Positions 52,313 through 60,572 of a stretch of DNA of 64,000 nucleotides are shown here, piece after piece. The stretch spans positions 3,253,501-3,317,500 of the forward strand of contig NZ_CP046120.1 of the NCBI RefSeq assembly GCF_009707465.1, written 5' to 3'. This DNA is from Novosphingobium sp. Gsoil 351 (GTDB taxonomy: Bacteria; Pseudomonadota; Alphaproteobacteria; Sphingomonadales; Sphingomonadaceae). How positions within the stretch are numbered: the first letter of the stretch is position 1; every line of letters starts with the position of its first letter. The notes beneath the pieces are model-generated. The model was given only the letters and a program-made list of their open reading frames with translations, was not told where the DNA came from and searched no databases. The translations under genes were made by a program, and so were the position numbers.

Positions 52313-53383
52313 GTGAGCATCTCTGGCCCTTCTCCGCAAAGCGAACAGATCAAGGAGCAGCCGGCTTGCGGCGAAGTCGATGCAGAGACGACCAGTCGCA
52401 GGCGTGTATTGGTTCTGGGAGCGACCGGTACGATCGGGAGGGCGACCGTGCGCGCGCTCGTCCAGCGCAATCTGGATGTTGTTTGCCTGATCCGCGCGCG
52501 CGCGGGTGGCAACGGAACGATCGGTCCGTCCGGGGGCACCACCTTGCCCGCGGGAGCGATTGTCAGAGTCGGCGATCCGACCAGTTCGGCGTCGCTAGGC
52601 CGCGATGGAATTTGCGGCGAACGCTTCGACGCGATTATTTCCTGCCTTGCGTCCCGCACGGGCAGGCCCCGCGACGCTTGGGCAATCGACTATGAAGCGC
52701 ACATCGGGGCATTGGCGGCCGCCCAGCAAGCTCGCATTCCCCACATGGTCCTGCTCTCGGCCATCTGCGTCCAAAAGCCCCGCCTGGAATTCCAAAGGGC
52801 GAAGCTCGCCTTCGAACAGGCGCTCATCGGGTCCGGACTGACCTTCTCGATCGTCAGGCCGACGGCCTTCTTCAAATCGCTGTCCGGGCAGGTCGATCGT
52901 GTGCGGCAGGGAAAGCCATTCCTGTTGTTTGGCGATGGAAGGCTGACTGCGTGCAAACCCATCAGCGACAACGATCTTGGCTGCTACCTCGCCGATTGCT
53001 TGGACGATGCGACCCGCCACGACCGGATTCTGCCGATCGGCGGACCCGGCAAGGCGATCACGCCGCGCGAACAGGGCGAAGCCTTGTTCTCGCTGCTGGG
53101 ACTGGAACCCCGCTTTCGCCAGGTGCCGGTCAGAATGCTCGACGTCATTCTGGCAATTCTCGGCCTGCTCGGGCGCGTGGCGTCCAAGTATGCGGACAAG
53201 GCGGAACTGGCGCGCATCGGACGCTACTACGCGACCGAGTCGATGCTGGTCCTGGACAGCGTGACCGGAAAGTACGACGCCGATGCCACGCCGTCGACGG
53301 GTGCCGAAACCCTGTTCGACTTCTATCGCAGGTTGATAAACGGAGAAGCCGAAGTCGAGCGCGGCGATCACTCGGTGTTTTAG
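52313..53383 (+). CDS. bciA: 3,8-Divinyl (proto)chlorophyllide a 8-vinyl reductase, BciA type
   Basis: The protein has 356 residues. The NAD(P)-binding motif VLVLGATGTIGRATVRALV is followed by the BciA-specific segments DAIISCLASRTGRPRDAWAIDYEAH, then HMVLLSAICVQKP, then TFSIVRPTAFFKSLSGQVDRVRQGKP and LLFGDGRLTACKPISD, with a YYATESMLVLD end. This matches my memory of Rhodobacter-type BciA very closely. The enzyme reduces the C8 vinyl group in bacteriochlorophyll a synthesis. No other bch, crt or puf gene is in the window. The GTG start at 52313 has a weak ribosome-binding site. The stop overlaps the convergent IclR gene by 4 bp. Confidence 0.85.
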   Translation: MSISGPSPQSEQIKEQPACGEVDAETTSRRRVLVLGATGTIGRATVRALVQRNLDVVCLIRARAGGNGTIGPSGGTTLPAGAIVRVGDPTSSASLGRDGICGERFDAIISCLASRTGRPRDAWAIDYEAHIGALAAAQQARIPHMVLLSAICVQKPRLEFQRAKLAFEQALIGSGLTFSIVRPTAFFKSLSGQVDRVRQGKPFLLFGDGRLTACKPISDNDLGCYLADCLDDATRHDRILPIGGPGKAITPREQGEALFSLLGLEPRFRQVPVRMLDVILAILGLLGRVASKYADKAELARIGRYYATESMLVLDSVTGKYDADATPSTGAETLFDFYRRLINGEAEVERGDHSVF

Positions 53384-54150
53384 AGGTCCCGCGGGGTCGC
53401 GGCTTGGCGGCTGCTTCGCTTGTCGCTGTCGTTGATCGCCTGCATCAGCGCCACGATCTGCTCTTCGCGGTCCCTGATGCGCCGGTTCAGTCCGGCAACC
53501 GCCAGAATCATCGGCTCGCCGAACCCGCGGGTCCACAGCGGCATGGCGATGGCGCCCGTATCGGGAATGACGATATCGAACGCGGTCGCGTGGCCCACGG
53601 TTCGCGCCTTGTCGACCGCCAGGGCGATCTCGCTCAGAACCTCGCGCTGATCGGCATGGTCTCTGCCCCAGCGCTCGAAAATCGCTTCGACGCGGGCCGG
53701 CTCCTGGGTCGCCAGGTACATCGTCCCGATGGCGGTGCCGATCATCGGAAAGCTCACGCCTTCCTCGACCTGGAGCGCGATCGGGTGGGTGCCGATCAGC
53801 GCATGGAGGCAACGCATGTGGAGGTCGGCGGCGATCGTCAGCGTTACCGTCTCGCCGGTGGCATCGCGGAGCTGGGACAGCAGCGGAAGCAGCGTTTCCG
53901 ACCCGAGCAGCGCCCCCGGAACCCACTCGCCGAGCCGGGACAGCTTGAGCGTGGGAAAGTAGGCCTGGTCGACGCCATTGGCGGAAAGGTACCCTTGGCT
54001 TACCAAGCTCTTGACTAAGCCGCTCATACTAGACTTCGGATAACCGAGCGCGGTGCCGAGCTGGGTCGCGGTCATCGGTTGGCGACGGGCGGCAAACAGC
54101 TCGAGGATTTCGATCGCCCGCGCGGCTGACTTGACGAGATCCTGAGCCAT
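53380..54150 (-). CDS. IclR family transcriptional regulator
   Basis: The protein has 256 residues. The N-terminal HTH (KSAARAIEILELFAARRQPMTATQLGTALGYPKSSMSGLVKSLVSQGYL) and the effector domain (VTLTIAADLHMRCLHALIG to AFDIVIPDTGAIAMPLW) are standard for the family. The DNA-binding domain includes the winged segment ANGVDQAYFPTLKLSRLG. It is 74 bp downstream of the DUF1330-like gene in the same direction and is the only regulator of the 54-64 kb locus in view. The tandem GTTCA-N6-TGAAC operator at 57966-58002 is its probable target; IclR proteins bind short palindromes like this. Confidence 0.92.
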   Translation of the reverse strand: MAQDLVKSAARAIEILELFAARRQPMTATQLGTALGYPKSSMSGLVKSLVSQGYLSANGVDQAYFPTLKLSRLGEWVPGALLGSETLLPLLSQLRDATGETVTLTIAADLHMRCLHALIGTHPIALQVEEGVSFPMIGTAIGTMYLATQEPARVEAIFERWGRDHADQREVLSEIALAVDKARTVGHATAFDIVIPDTGAIAMPLWTRGFGEPMILAVAGLNRRIRDREEQIVALMQAINDSDKRSSRQAATPRDL

Positions 54151-54224
54151 CGCCGCTGGCGTTACTGCGCCGCGCGCATCCTGTCAGGTCTCAATCTCGC
54201 CGATGGGCGTGCCATCGAGCCCGC

Positions 54225-54851
54225 TCATCCGGCTACGCCGTCGACGATCTGGACGTCGAAACGGCCGACCCCGGTGCGGATCGGGATCGCCTCGCCTTGA
54301 TACCGCTCGCTGAACCAGAAGTCCTCGGCATGTGCGCGCGAGGGCCAGCGCGAGATCGCGAAGATCCCCTCGGCCCACGCGCCCGCCCACACCTCGATCG
54401 CGCCACCGAGCTCGAAGACGACGTAGTAGGCGCCGCGCTCGCGCATCATCGGCAGGATGATGTCGCGATAGCGGTCCATTCGCGCCTGGTCGGTCCCGGT
54501 GCCCTCGATCACCATGAAGCAGCGTGCGGTGTCCGCGGCCGGCACCTCGACAGTGGCGATGGTCGGGACGAAATTACCTGGCCAGCCCTCCCACGCGATC
54601 CCGTTGCTGGCGAGGGCGACCAGCGCCGGATCGGCCGCGATCAGATCGGCGCAGGCGCTCCACAACGCCGACCGGTCCTCAGGGAAGGCAAAGCGCAGGA
54701 TCGTGAGGCCGGTGTGCCGGCTGCCGGGTTCGAGAACGGTGACTTCGGCGGCGTCCGCCGCCGCGAGCACGGTTCCCCGATGGGCGGCCGCCCGATCGGC
54801 CCAGGCGGTCGCATCGCAGCCGCTCTTGAGCGTGAGAAAGCAGGGGTCCAT
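54225..54851 (-). CDS. DUF1330-like (dimeric alpha/beta barrel) protein
   Basis: The protein has 208 residues, apparently two ferredoxin-like halves. The second half has the DUF1330-like pattern CFMVIEGTGTDQARMDRYRDIILPMMRERGAYYVV, then VWAGAWAEGIFAISRWPSRAHAEDFWFSERYQ and the end IVDGVAG. The first half carries a similar but weaker pattern. Proteins of this fold include small monooxygenases and isomerases; no catalytic residue is certain. ATG 54851 overlaps the hydrolase stop (ATGA), so the two are co-translated in the TBDR operon. Confidence 0.75.
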   Translation of the reverse strand: MDPCFLTLKSGCDATAWADRAAAHRGTVLAAADAAEVTVLEPGSRHTGLTILRFAFPEDRSALWSACADLIAADPALVALASNGIAWEGWPGNFVPTIATVEVPAADTARCFMVIEGTGTDQARMDRYRDIILPMMRERGAYYVVFELGGAIEVWAGAWAEGIFAISRWPSRAHAEDFWFSERYQGEAIPIRTGVGRFDVQIVDGVAG

Positions 54852-55669
54852 CAGTGCCGCGACGCGAAATCGGCCACCGCGCGGTTGAACCCCGTGGGGT
54901 CTTCCCAGAACACGCTGTGCCCGCCACCGTCGAGCTCGACCAGCTCGGCCGCGGGGATCCGCCCGGCCATCCACGCGCCGACACGGCCGGGCATCACCGG
55001 GTTGTTGCGCCGGCCATAGACGAGCAGCGTGGGCAGCGCGATCTCGGGCAGGAAGGCGCGGAAGTCGGGCTCGACCATGTCGTCGATGATCGTGGCGACG
55101 GTCTCGGTCGGGGTCAGGTACATCTGCGCCTTCATCTCGGCCTTGATCGCAGGATCGAGCGGGTCGGCGAAGGCGGCATCGAGGAACCCGTCGAGCAGCG
55201 CGCGATCGGCGCGTACCCCGGCGCCATAGCCGCGCGCGGCCTCCGGGGGAAAGTCACCGAAGGTGGGATGCTCCCAGCCTTCGTCCGACATGACCCGCGG
55301 GCTCATCTCGCACAGGCCAAGCGCACGGAGGCGATGCGCGGGGTGGCTACGCAGATATTCGAGCGCGACGATCCCGCCGAATGCGACGCCGAGCAGCATC
55401 GCGCCGGTGATGTCCCGGCCATCAAGAAATTCGGCTAGGTCGGCGGCGTTGCGCGCCACCGAGTGATCGCCCGAGGGCTTGCCCGAAAGACCTTGGCCGC
55501 GCAGGTCCAGCACGATCACGCGGTTGCCGGCCTCGACCAGCGCGGCGAGGTTCTTCTGCCAAAAGTATCCCGCGGGGAATTGCAGCCCCTGGAGCAGCAC
55601 CAGCGGACGGCCCGCGCCGTGGTCCTCGTACCACAGCGGAACGCCGTCGCTCAGCCAGTGCCACGCCAT
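54851..55669 (-). CDS. Alpha/beta-hydrolase fold protein lacking the nucleophile
   Basis: The protein has 272 residues with a complete fold: LVLLQGLQFPAG (oxyanion-loop region), VIVLDLRGQGLSGKP, the nucleophile elbow region MLLGVAFGGIVAL, and GGGHSVFWEDP. The elbow reads G-V-A-F-G, with Ala96 where the catalytic Ser should be. The acid position reads GRRNNPVMP (Asn222/Asn223 for the usual Asp), while His251 is retained. It is thus unlikely to be an ordinary esterase; cofactor-free lyases or oxygenases of this fold could work without Ser. It lies between the TBDR and the DUF1330-like gene with ATGA overlaps on both sides. Confidence 0.85.
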   Translation of the reverse strand: MAWHWLSDGVPLWYEDHGAGRPLVLLQGLQFPAGYFWQKNLAALVEAGNRVIVLDLRGQGLSGKPSGDHSVARNAADLAEFLDGRDITGAMLLGVAFGGIVALEYLRSHPAHRLRALGLCEMSPRVMSDEGWEHPTFGDFPPEAARGYGAGVRADRALLDGFLDAAFADPLDPAIKAEMKAQMYLTPTETVATIIDDMVEPDFRAFLPEIALPTLLVYGRRNNPVMPGRVGAWMAGRIPAAELVELDGGGHSVFWEDPTGFNRAVADFASRH

Positions 55670-57906
55670 CAGAAGCTGACGCCCGCGGTCACCCCATAAG
55701 TCCGCGGCGGAGCGACATAAGCCTGCCCCACGAGCTGCGGGTTGAACGCGCCGGATTCGAGCACTTCCGTGAAGTAGTCCTTGTCGAACAGGTTGTTGAC
55801 GAACGCACCGAATGTGAAACGCTCGTCATCGCTGGTCCAGGTGGCGCGGGCGTTGACCGTGGTATAACCCTTCTGGCTGATCAGTGGACGGTTGAACTGG
55901 GTGAAGAACGTGCGCGATTGATAGCGCGCGTCGGCGCGCAGCGCGAGGCTGCCTGCGTTGCCGAGCTCGAAGGTATAGCCGAGGTTGCCCGCCAGCGTCC
56001 ATTTGGGCGCGCGGGGAAAGCGGTTTCCGGCAAGATCGATCGGGTTGGCCGCGGTGCAGCCCGCGCTGATCGGCGCGGCTGGCTGGGTCGGGTCGCCGGT
56101 GCAGAAATTGTCGTAGGTGGCGTCGAGATAGGCGAGCGAGCCGCCCACCTCGAACCCGCCGAGCGGACGATAGGCCAGCTCGATCTCGCCACCCTTGATC
56201 GTCGCTGCCGCGGCGTTGGTCAGCACCGATTGCAGGTTGACGATCTGCTGGACCTGAACGTCTTTGTAGTCGGTGTAGAACACGTCGGCGTTGAGCGAAC
56301 CGCGGCCGCCGGCGAAGGTAGTTTTGATCCCCGCTTCGTACGACCACAGCTTTTCCGGGTCGAAGCCGGGTTGGATCGCCAACAGGTTGAAGCCGCCCGA
56401 CTTGAACCCGCGCGTTGCCGAGGCGTAGAGGTTGACGTCGTCGCTGGCCTCGTAGTTGACCACAAGGCGCGGGGTGAACGCGTTGAAGGTGTCCTTGAGA
56501 TCGGGGTTGGCGACGAAGGGTGCGCCGAAGTTGATCTCGTAGCGATAGCGCGCCTTGCGGCGCTCGGAGCTGTAGCGCCCGCCGAGCGTGATCTTGAGCC
56601 GGTCGGTTGCGGCGAAGCGCAGCTCCCCGTACCCGGCCAGCGCGCGGGTCTTCGCGCTACCGTCGATGGTGATGTAGAACGGCAGGTTGGCGCCGAACGG
56701 GAACGGAAGCGCGATGAAGCTGTCGCCGGTCTCGCGGAAATAGAACGCGCCCAGCAGCCACTCGAACCGCCCGCCGCCCCCGGCGAGCTGCAACTCCTGG
56801 CTGTATTGCTTCGACGCATCCTGCTGGAGGTAGTTGACGTAGAAGATGTCCGCTCCGTCGCCGTCGTCGAGGTAGTTGAACTTGGTGTCGCGATACCCGG
56901 AAATCGACGACAGCGTGACCGGACCGAAATCGTACGACAGATGAAGCGCGAGGCCGGTCTGAAAGGTCTTGAAGACATCTGCGTTGCTGCCGACGCTGCG
57001 GTTGGTCCCAGGGATCGCAAGCTCGATCCCCTGGTTGACGACACGCAGATTGTCCTTGGTGAACGCCGCCGCACCGCCGCCGAAGTCTGACGTGGGCAGC
57101 GCGGTGGGACGATTGAGGTACTTGTACGCGGGCAGGTTGCTGTCGTCGTGGTTGTACTCGGCGGTGAGGCGCGCCTCGAACGGGCCGCTGCCGGTGGTGG
57201 CGATCTGGCCGCGAACCGCCCACACGTCCTTGCTGTCGAGCCGCCCGAAGCTGCGCGCCTGCGCCGCGGCGTTGGTGTTGCGGGTAAAGCCGTCGCGCCG
57301 ATTGCGCAGTCCGGCGACGCGCACCGCAAAGGCATCGCCCAACGGCGCATTGACCATTCCGTCGATCCGCAACGCGTCGTAGTTGCCGTAGCTGGCGTTC
57401 ATTCGCGCGGCGAATTCGGGGCCGGGCCGGTTGGGGATCACGTTGACCACACCCCCGGTCGCGTTGCGGCCATACAGCGTGCCTTGCGGACCGCGCAGCA
57501 CCTCGACCCGTTCCACGTCGTAGAGGTCGAACAGCCCCGCCGCGGCGCGGGCGACGTAGACCCCGTCCGAATGGACCGCGACGCCCGGGTCGCCCGCGAT
57601 CGTATAGTTTTCGTTGCCGATGCCGCGGATGCGAATCTGGCCGACGACCGAACGCTGGACGAGCAGACCGGGGGTAAGCGTCGACAGGCTCTCGGTATCG
57701 GTGATCCCGGCGCGGGTAAGCGTCTCGCCGGTCAGCGCGGTGATCGAGATCGGCACGTCCTGGACGCTTTCCGCGCGACGTTGCGCGGTGACCACGATTT
57801 CCGTGCCGGAGGTGGGCTCGTCGGCCGTTTCCTGAGCGAGCGCCGGGACGCAAGAGGCCAAAGCGGCGATCGAAACCGTACCCCGCCACGCGATCGTCCT
57901 CATCAT
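55669..57906 (-). CDS. TonB-dependent outer membrane receptor
   Basis: The protein has 745 residues. A signal peptide ends at PALAQ, and the TonB box is EIVVTAQRRAESVQDV. The plug has GIGNENYTIAGDPGVAVHSDGVYVARAAAGLFDLYDVERVEVLRGPQGTLYGRNATGGVV, and the barrel includes ATRGFKSGGFNLL and the terminal VTAGVSF. The ATG pair at 57901-57906 follows a GGGGAGAGG ribosome-binding site; the open frame upstream to 58461 runs antisense through the amidohydrolase and is not coding. It leads the leftward operon TBDR-hydrolase-DUF1330-like-(IclR). A paired operator lies about 60-96 bp upstream. Confidence 0.95.
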   Translation of the reverse strand: MMRTIAWRGTVSIAALASCVPALAQETADEPTSGTEIVVTAQRRAESVQDVPISITALTGETLTRAGITDTESLSTLTPGLLVQRSVVGQIRIRGIGNENYTIAGDPGVAVHSDGVYVARAAAGLFDLYDVERVEVLRGPQGTLYGRNATGGVVNVIPNRPGPEFAARMNASYGNYDALRIDGMVNAPLGDAFAVRVAGLRNRRDGFTRNTNAAAQARSFGRLDSKDVWAVRGQIATTGSGPFEARLTAEYNHDDSNLPAYKYLNRPTALPTSDFGGGAAAFTKDNLRVVNQGIELAIPGTNRSVGSNADVFKTFQTGLALHLSYDFGPVTLSSISGYRDTKFNYLDDGDGADIFYVNYLQQDASKQYSQELQLAGGGGRFEWLLGAFYFRETGDSFIALPFPFGANLPFYITIDGSAKTRALAGYGELRFAATDRLKITLGGRYSSERRKARYRYEINFGAPFVANPDLKDTFNAFTPRLVVNYEASDDVNLYASATRGFKSGGFNLLAIQPGFDPEKLWSYEAGIKTTFAGGRGSLNADVFYTDYKDVQVQQIVNLQSVLTNAAAATIKGGEIELAYRPLGGFEVGGSLAYLDATYDNFCTGDPTQPAAPISAGCTAANPIDLAGNRFPRAPKWTLAGNLGYTFELGNAGSLALRADARYQSRTFFTQFNRPLISQKGYTTVNARATWTSDDERFTFGAFVNNLFDKDYFTEVLESGAFNPQLVGQAYVAPPRTYGVTAGVSF

Positions 57907-57965
57907 CGCCGCCTCTCCCCTGGTCTTCCGCCTTCTGTCAGACGGCCATAGCAAAGCGATCTGCA

Positions 57966-58002
57966 GTTCACAAGTGCGAATTACAGGTTCATACTTGTGA
58001 AC
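57966..58002. promoter_or_regulatory. Tandem palindromic operator in the divergent promoter
   Basis: Two sites of the form GTTCA-N6-YGAAY lie at 57966-57981 (GTTCA...CGAAT) and 57987-58002 (GTTCA...TGAAC), centres 21 bp apart, two helical turns. The outer arms GTTCACAAGT and ACTTGTGAAC form a perfect 10-bp inverted repeat. The position between the TBDR and amidohydrolase genes suits the IclR protein at 53380-54150. Confidence 0.6.
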
Positions 58003-58050
58003 AAGGTGATTTGGGCCTAAGAGCCACTCGCGGCGGGAGAAGGGAACTCT

Positions 58051-58932
58051 GTGGTCAAGGCCATCGACATCGTCGTCAATCTGTTCGGACCCGAGGAAGT
58101 CGCGGCGGGGCTGACCGGGTTCGATGCGGCGTTCATGGATCAGGTGCGCATGCCCGCCGCGATGCGCGGCGGGATCGATTGCGACGCCTATGTGCGCCTG
58201 ATGGACGAGGCGGGCGTCGAGCATTCGCTGCTGATCGCGGTCCGGGCGGGCGATCGCCGGTGGCGCGGCAGTTTCGAGATTCCCTATGACACCGTCGCTC
58301 GCTGGTGCGACCGGCATCCCACACGCTTTTCCGGGCTTGCCGGGGCCGACCCCACTCGCGGCATGGCGCAACTGCGGGATCTGGAGCACGCCGCCGCCTT
58401 GGGCTTCGTAGGCGTCCACGCCTATCCGCACTGGTTCTCGCTGCCGCCCGATGCGGCGCAATGGTATCCGATCTACGCCAAGTGCTGCGAACTCGAGCTA
58501 CCGTTCATGCTCCAGGTCGGCCAAAATCTGATCTATCGCGAAGATGTGCGCCTGCCTTCGGTGGCGCGCCCGATCCTGCTCGATCGGGTCGCGATCGACT
58601 TTCCCGAGCTCACCCTGATCGGCATCCATGTCGGCACGCCTTGGGCCGAGGAAATGATCGCGATGGCCTGGAAGCACGCGCGGATGTTCATCGGGATCGA
58701 CGCCTACGCGCCCAAGCACCTGCCTGCAGCCTTGATCCACTACATGGACACATACGGCAGCGAGAAAGTCCTGTTCGGCACCGACTGGCCGGTGATCGAT
58801 CCCCGCCGCGCCGTCGCCGAGATGGCCGCGCACCGCTTGCGCCCGGCGTCGCATGCCGCGGTCATGCGCGGCAACGCCTTGCGCGTGTTTCCCAAGATGG
58901 CGGCCCGGCTGGCCTCGACCGATGCGCCCTGA
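58051..58932 (+). CDS. Amidohydrolase-2 family (decarboxylase-type) protein
   Basis: The protein has 293 residues. The TIM-barrel landmarks of the amidohydrolase-2 (ACMSD-like) family are visible: GFVGVHAYPHWFSLPPD, then TLIGIHVGTPWAEEMIAMAW and VLFGTDWPVIDP, with the metal Asp in GTDWP and His in GIHVG. The N-terminal HxH metal motif, expected at IDIVVNLFG, is absent. A decarboxylase or hydrolase on a ring or branched acid is the usual role; loss of HxH makes the metal centre doubtful. GTG 58051 has GGGAGAAGG upstream. The acyl-CoA ligase starts 11 bp before its end. Confidence 0.82.
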   Translation: MVKAIDIVVNLFGPEEVAAGLTGFDAAFMDQVRMPAAMRGGIDCDAYVRLMDEAGVEHSLLIAVRAGDRRWRGSFEIPYDTVARWCDRHPTRFSGLAGADPTRGMAQLRDLEHAAALGFVGVHAYPHWFSLPPDAAQWYPIYAKCCELELPFMLQVGQNLIYREDVRLPSVARPILLDRVAIDFPELTLIGIHVGTPWAEEMIAMAWKHARMFIGIDAYAPKHLPAALIHYMDTYGSEKVLFGTDWPVIDPRRAVAEMAAHRLRPASHAAVMRGNALRVFPKMAARLASTDAP

Positions 58933-60436
58933 CGATCAGCAGCCCTTGACCATCGCCCGCGGCATCCGCTGCGCCGCGGCGTGCGCCCCCGACCGGCCGG
59001 CGATCGTGATCGGCGCTCACGCGTTGACCTATCGGCAATTGGTGCGACGGATTGCCCAGGTCGCAAATCTGGGGCGCGACCGCTTTGGCTTGCGCCAGGG
59101 CGACCGGGTGGTGGTGCTGGCGCCTAACTGTCTCGAATACGTCGAACTCATCGCCGGTCTCGCGGACATCGGGGTGATCGTCGCGACGCTGAGCCCGCGG
59201 GTGGCCGCGCCGGAACTCGCCGCGATCCTGGCCGATTGCACCCCCAGCTTGATCGTGGCGCATCCCGAATGCGACGATCTGCTCGAAGCCGTGCAACCCC
59301 TGAGCGTTCCCGCGCTGCGCCTGGGACCGGACTATGAAGCGCTTCTGGGCTTCGCTTCGGACCTGACGGCCGGTTCGCCGCCGCCCGAGCACGCGCCGTT
59401 CGCGCTTGCCTATACCTCGGGGACGACCGGCCTGCCCAAGGGCGTGCTCCTGTCGCACCGCTCGCGCGTGCTGACCTTCGCCGCCATGGCCGCGCATTAC
59501 CGCTGCTTTGGGCCAGGCGACAACTTCCTCGCGCTGGCCCCGATGTGCCACGGCGCGGGCTTCGTGTTCGCGTGTGCCGCGCTCCATTTCGGCGGCACGA
59601 CCACGCTGTTTCCCTCGTCGGACCCTCAGGCGATCCTCGCGCGCATCTGCCGCGGCGACGTCACTGGCGTCTTCATGGTCCCTACGCATTTCGCGCGCTT
59701 GCGCGATCTGCCGCCGGACGCGCTGGCGCGCCACCGCGGTCATGGCCTGCGCACGATCATCTCCAATGCGGCGCCGTTGGCGCAATCGCTCAAGGCGTTC
59801 GCGGTCGAGCAGTTCGGCGAGGGTCTGCTGCACGAAACGTACGGCTCGACCGAGGCCGGCATCGTTACCGACATCCGCCCCGGCGACATCCTCCGCAAGC
59901 CGGGCAGCGTCGGCGTGCCGTTCCCGCACATGGAAATCGAGCTGCGCCGGGACGATGGCACGGTAGCCGGCCCGGGTGAAATCGGAGAATTGTTCTGCCG
60001 TGGCCCGACGTCGTTCAACGGCTACTGGAACCGGCCCGAAGCGACCGCCGAGACGATGGTGGAAGGATGGGTCACCGTTGGAGACATGGCCGTTCGCGAC
60101 GAGGACGGCTTCATCTCGATCATCGACCGCAAGCGGGACATGATCATTACCGGCGGAATGAACGTCTATCCCAGCGAAATCGAGCGGGTCATCGCCCGGC
60201 TGCCCGGCGTCTCCGAAGTCGCCGTCGTCGGCGCCCCTGACCCCGAATGGGGCGAGAGCGTTCACGCCTTCGTCGTGGCGCGGAGCGGGGAAAGCGGGGA
60301 TCGCGTGCTCGGAGCGTGTCGCGAAAGCCTGGCCGGGTACAAGATCCCCCGCTCGGTGACGTTTGTCGACGAGCTTCCCCGCAACGCGGGCGGCAAGATC
60401 CTGAAGGGTGAGCTTCGCGCAAGACTGGTCGCCTGA
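58922..60436 (+). CDS. AMP-forming acyl-CoA synthetase/ligase
   Basis: The protein has 504 residues. Adenylate-forming motifs are in order: LAYTSGTTGLPKGVLLSH (A3), HETYGSTEAGIVTDI (A5), VTVGDMAVRDEDGFISIIDRKRDMI (A7-A8) and PRNAGGKILKGEL with the C-terminal catalytic Lys (A10). It activates a carboxylic acid as CoA thioester; medium- or long-chain and aryl acids are all possible. ATG 58922 overlaps the amidohydrolase gene by 11 bp. With the preceding enzyme and the following oxidoreductase it looks like a short degradative path for an acid imported by one of the two TBDRs. Confidence 0.92.
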   Translation: MRPDDQQPLTIARGIRCAAACAPDRPAIVIGAHALTYRQLVRRIAQVANLGRDRFGLRQGDRVVVLAPNCLEYVELIAGLADIGVIVATLSPRVAAPELAAILADCTPSLIVAHPECDDLLEAVQPLSVPALRLGPDYEALLGFASDLTAGSPPPEHAPFALAYTSGTTGLPKGVLLSHRSRVLTFAAMAAHYRCFGPGDNFLALAPMCHGAGFVFACAALHFGGTTTLFPSSDPQAILARICRGDVTGVFMVPTHFARLRDLPPDALARHRGHGLRTIISNAAPLAQSLKAFAVEQFGEGLLHETYGSTEAGIVTDIRPGDILRKPGSVGVPFPHMEIELRRDDGTVAGPGEIGELFCRGPTSFNGYWNRPEATAETMVEGWVTVGDMAVRDEDGFISIIDRKRDMIITGGMNVYPSEIERVIARLPGVSEVAVVGAPDPEWGESVHAFVVARSGESGDRVLGACRESLAGYKIPRSVTFVDELPRNAGGKILKGELRARLVA

Positions 60437-60572
60437 GCAGGGCGGCGCTGGGAAGACTCTCGACGCTGGCCCAGATCGAGGACTGTCAGTTTCGACCGTT
60501 GATGGCAAAAACCCCCGCCAATATGGCCCCCGTCAATTCACGCCTGATTGGCCGAAAACAGATGGGAACGCA

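Noticed and set aside
58862..60508. A 548-codon open frame on the minus strand
   Set aside because: It is antisense to the acyl-CoA ligase, whose A3-A10 motifs are all in order; GC-rich codon bias keeps the shadow frame open.
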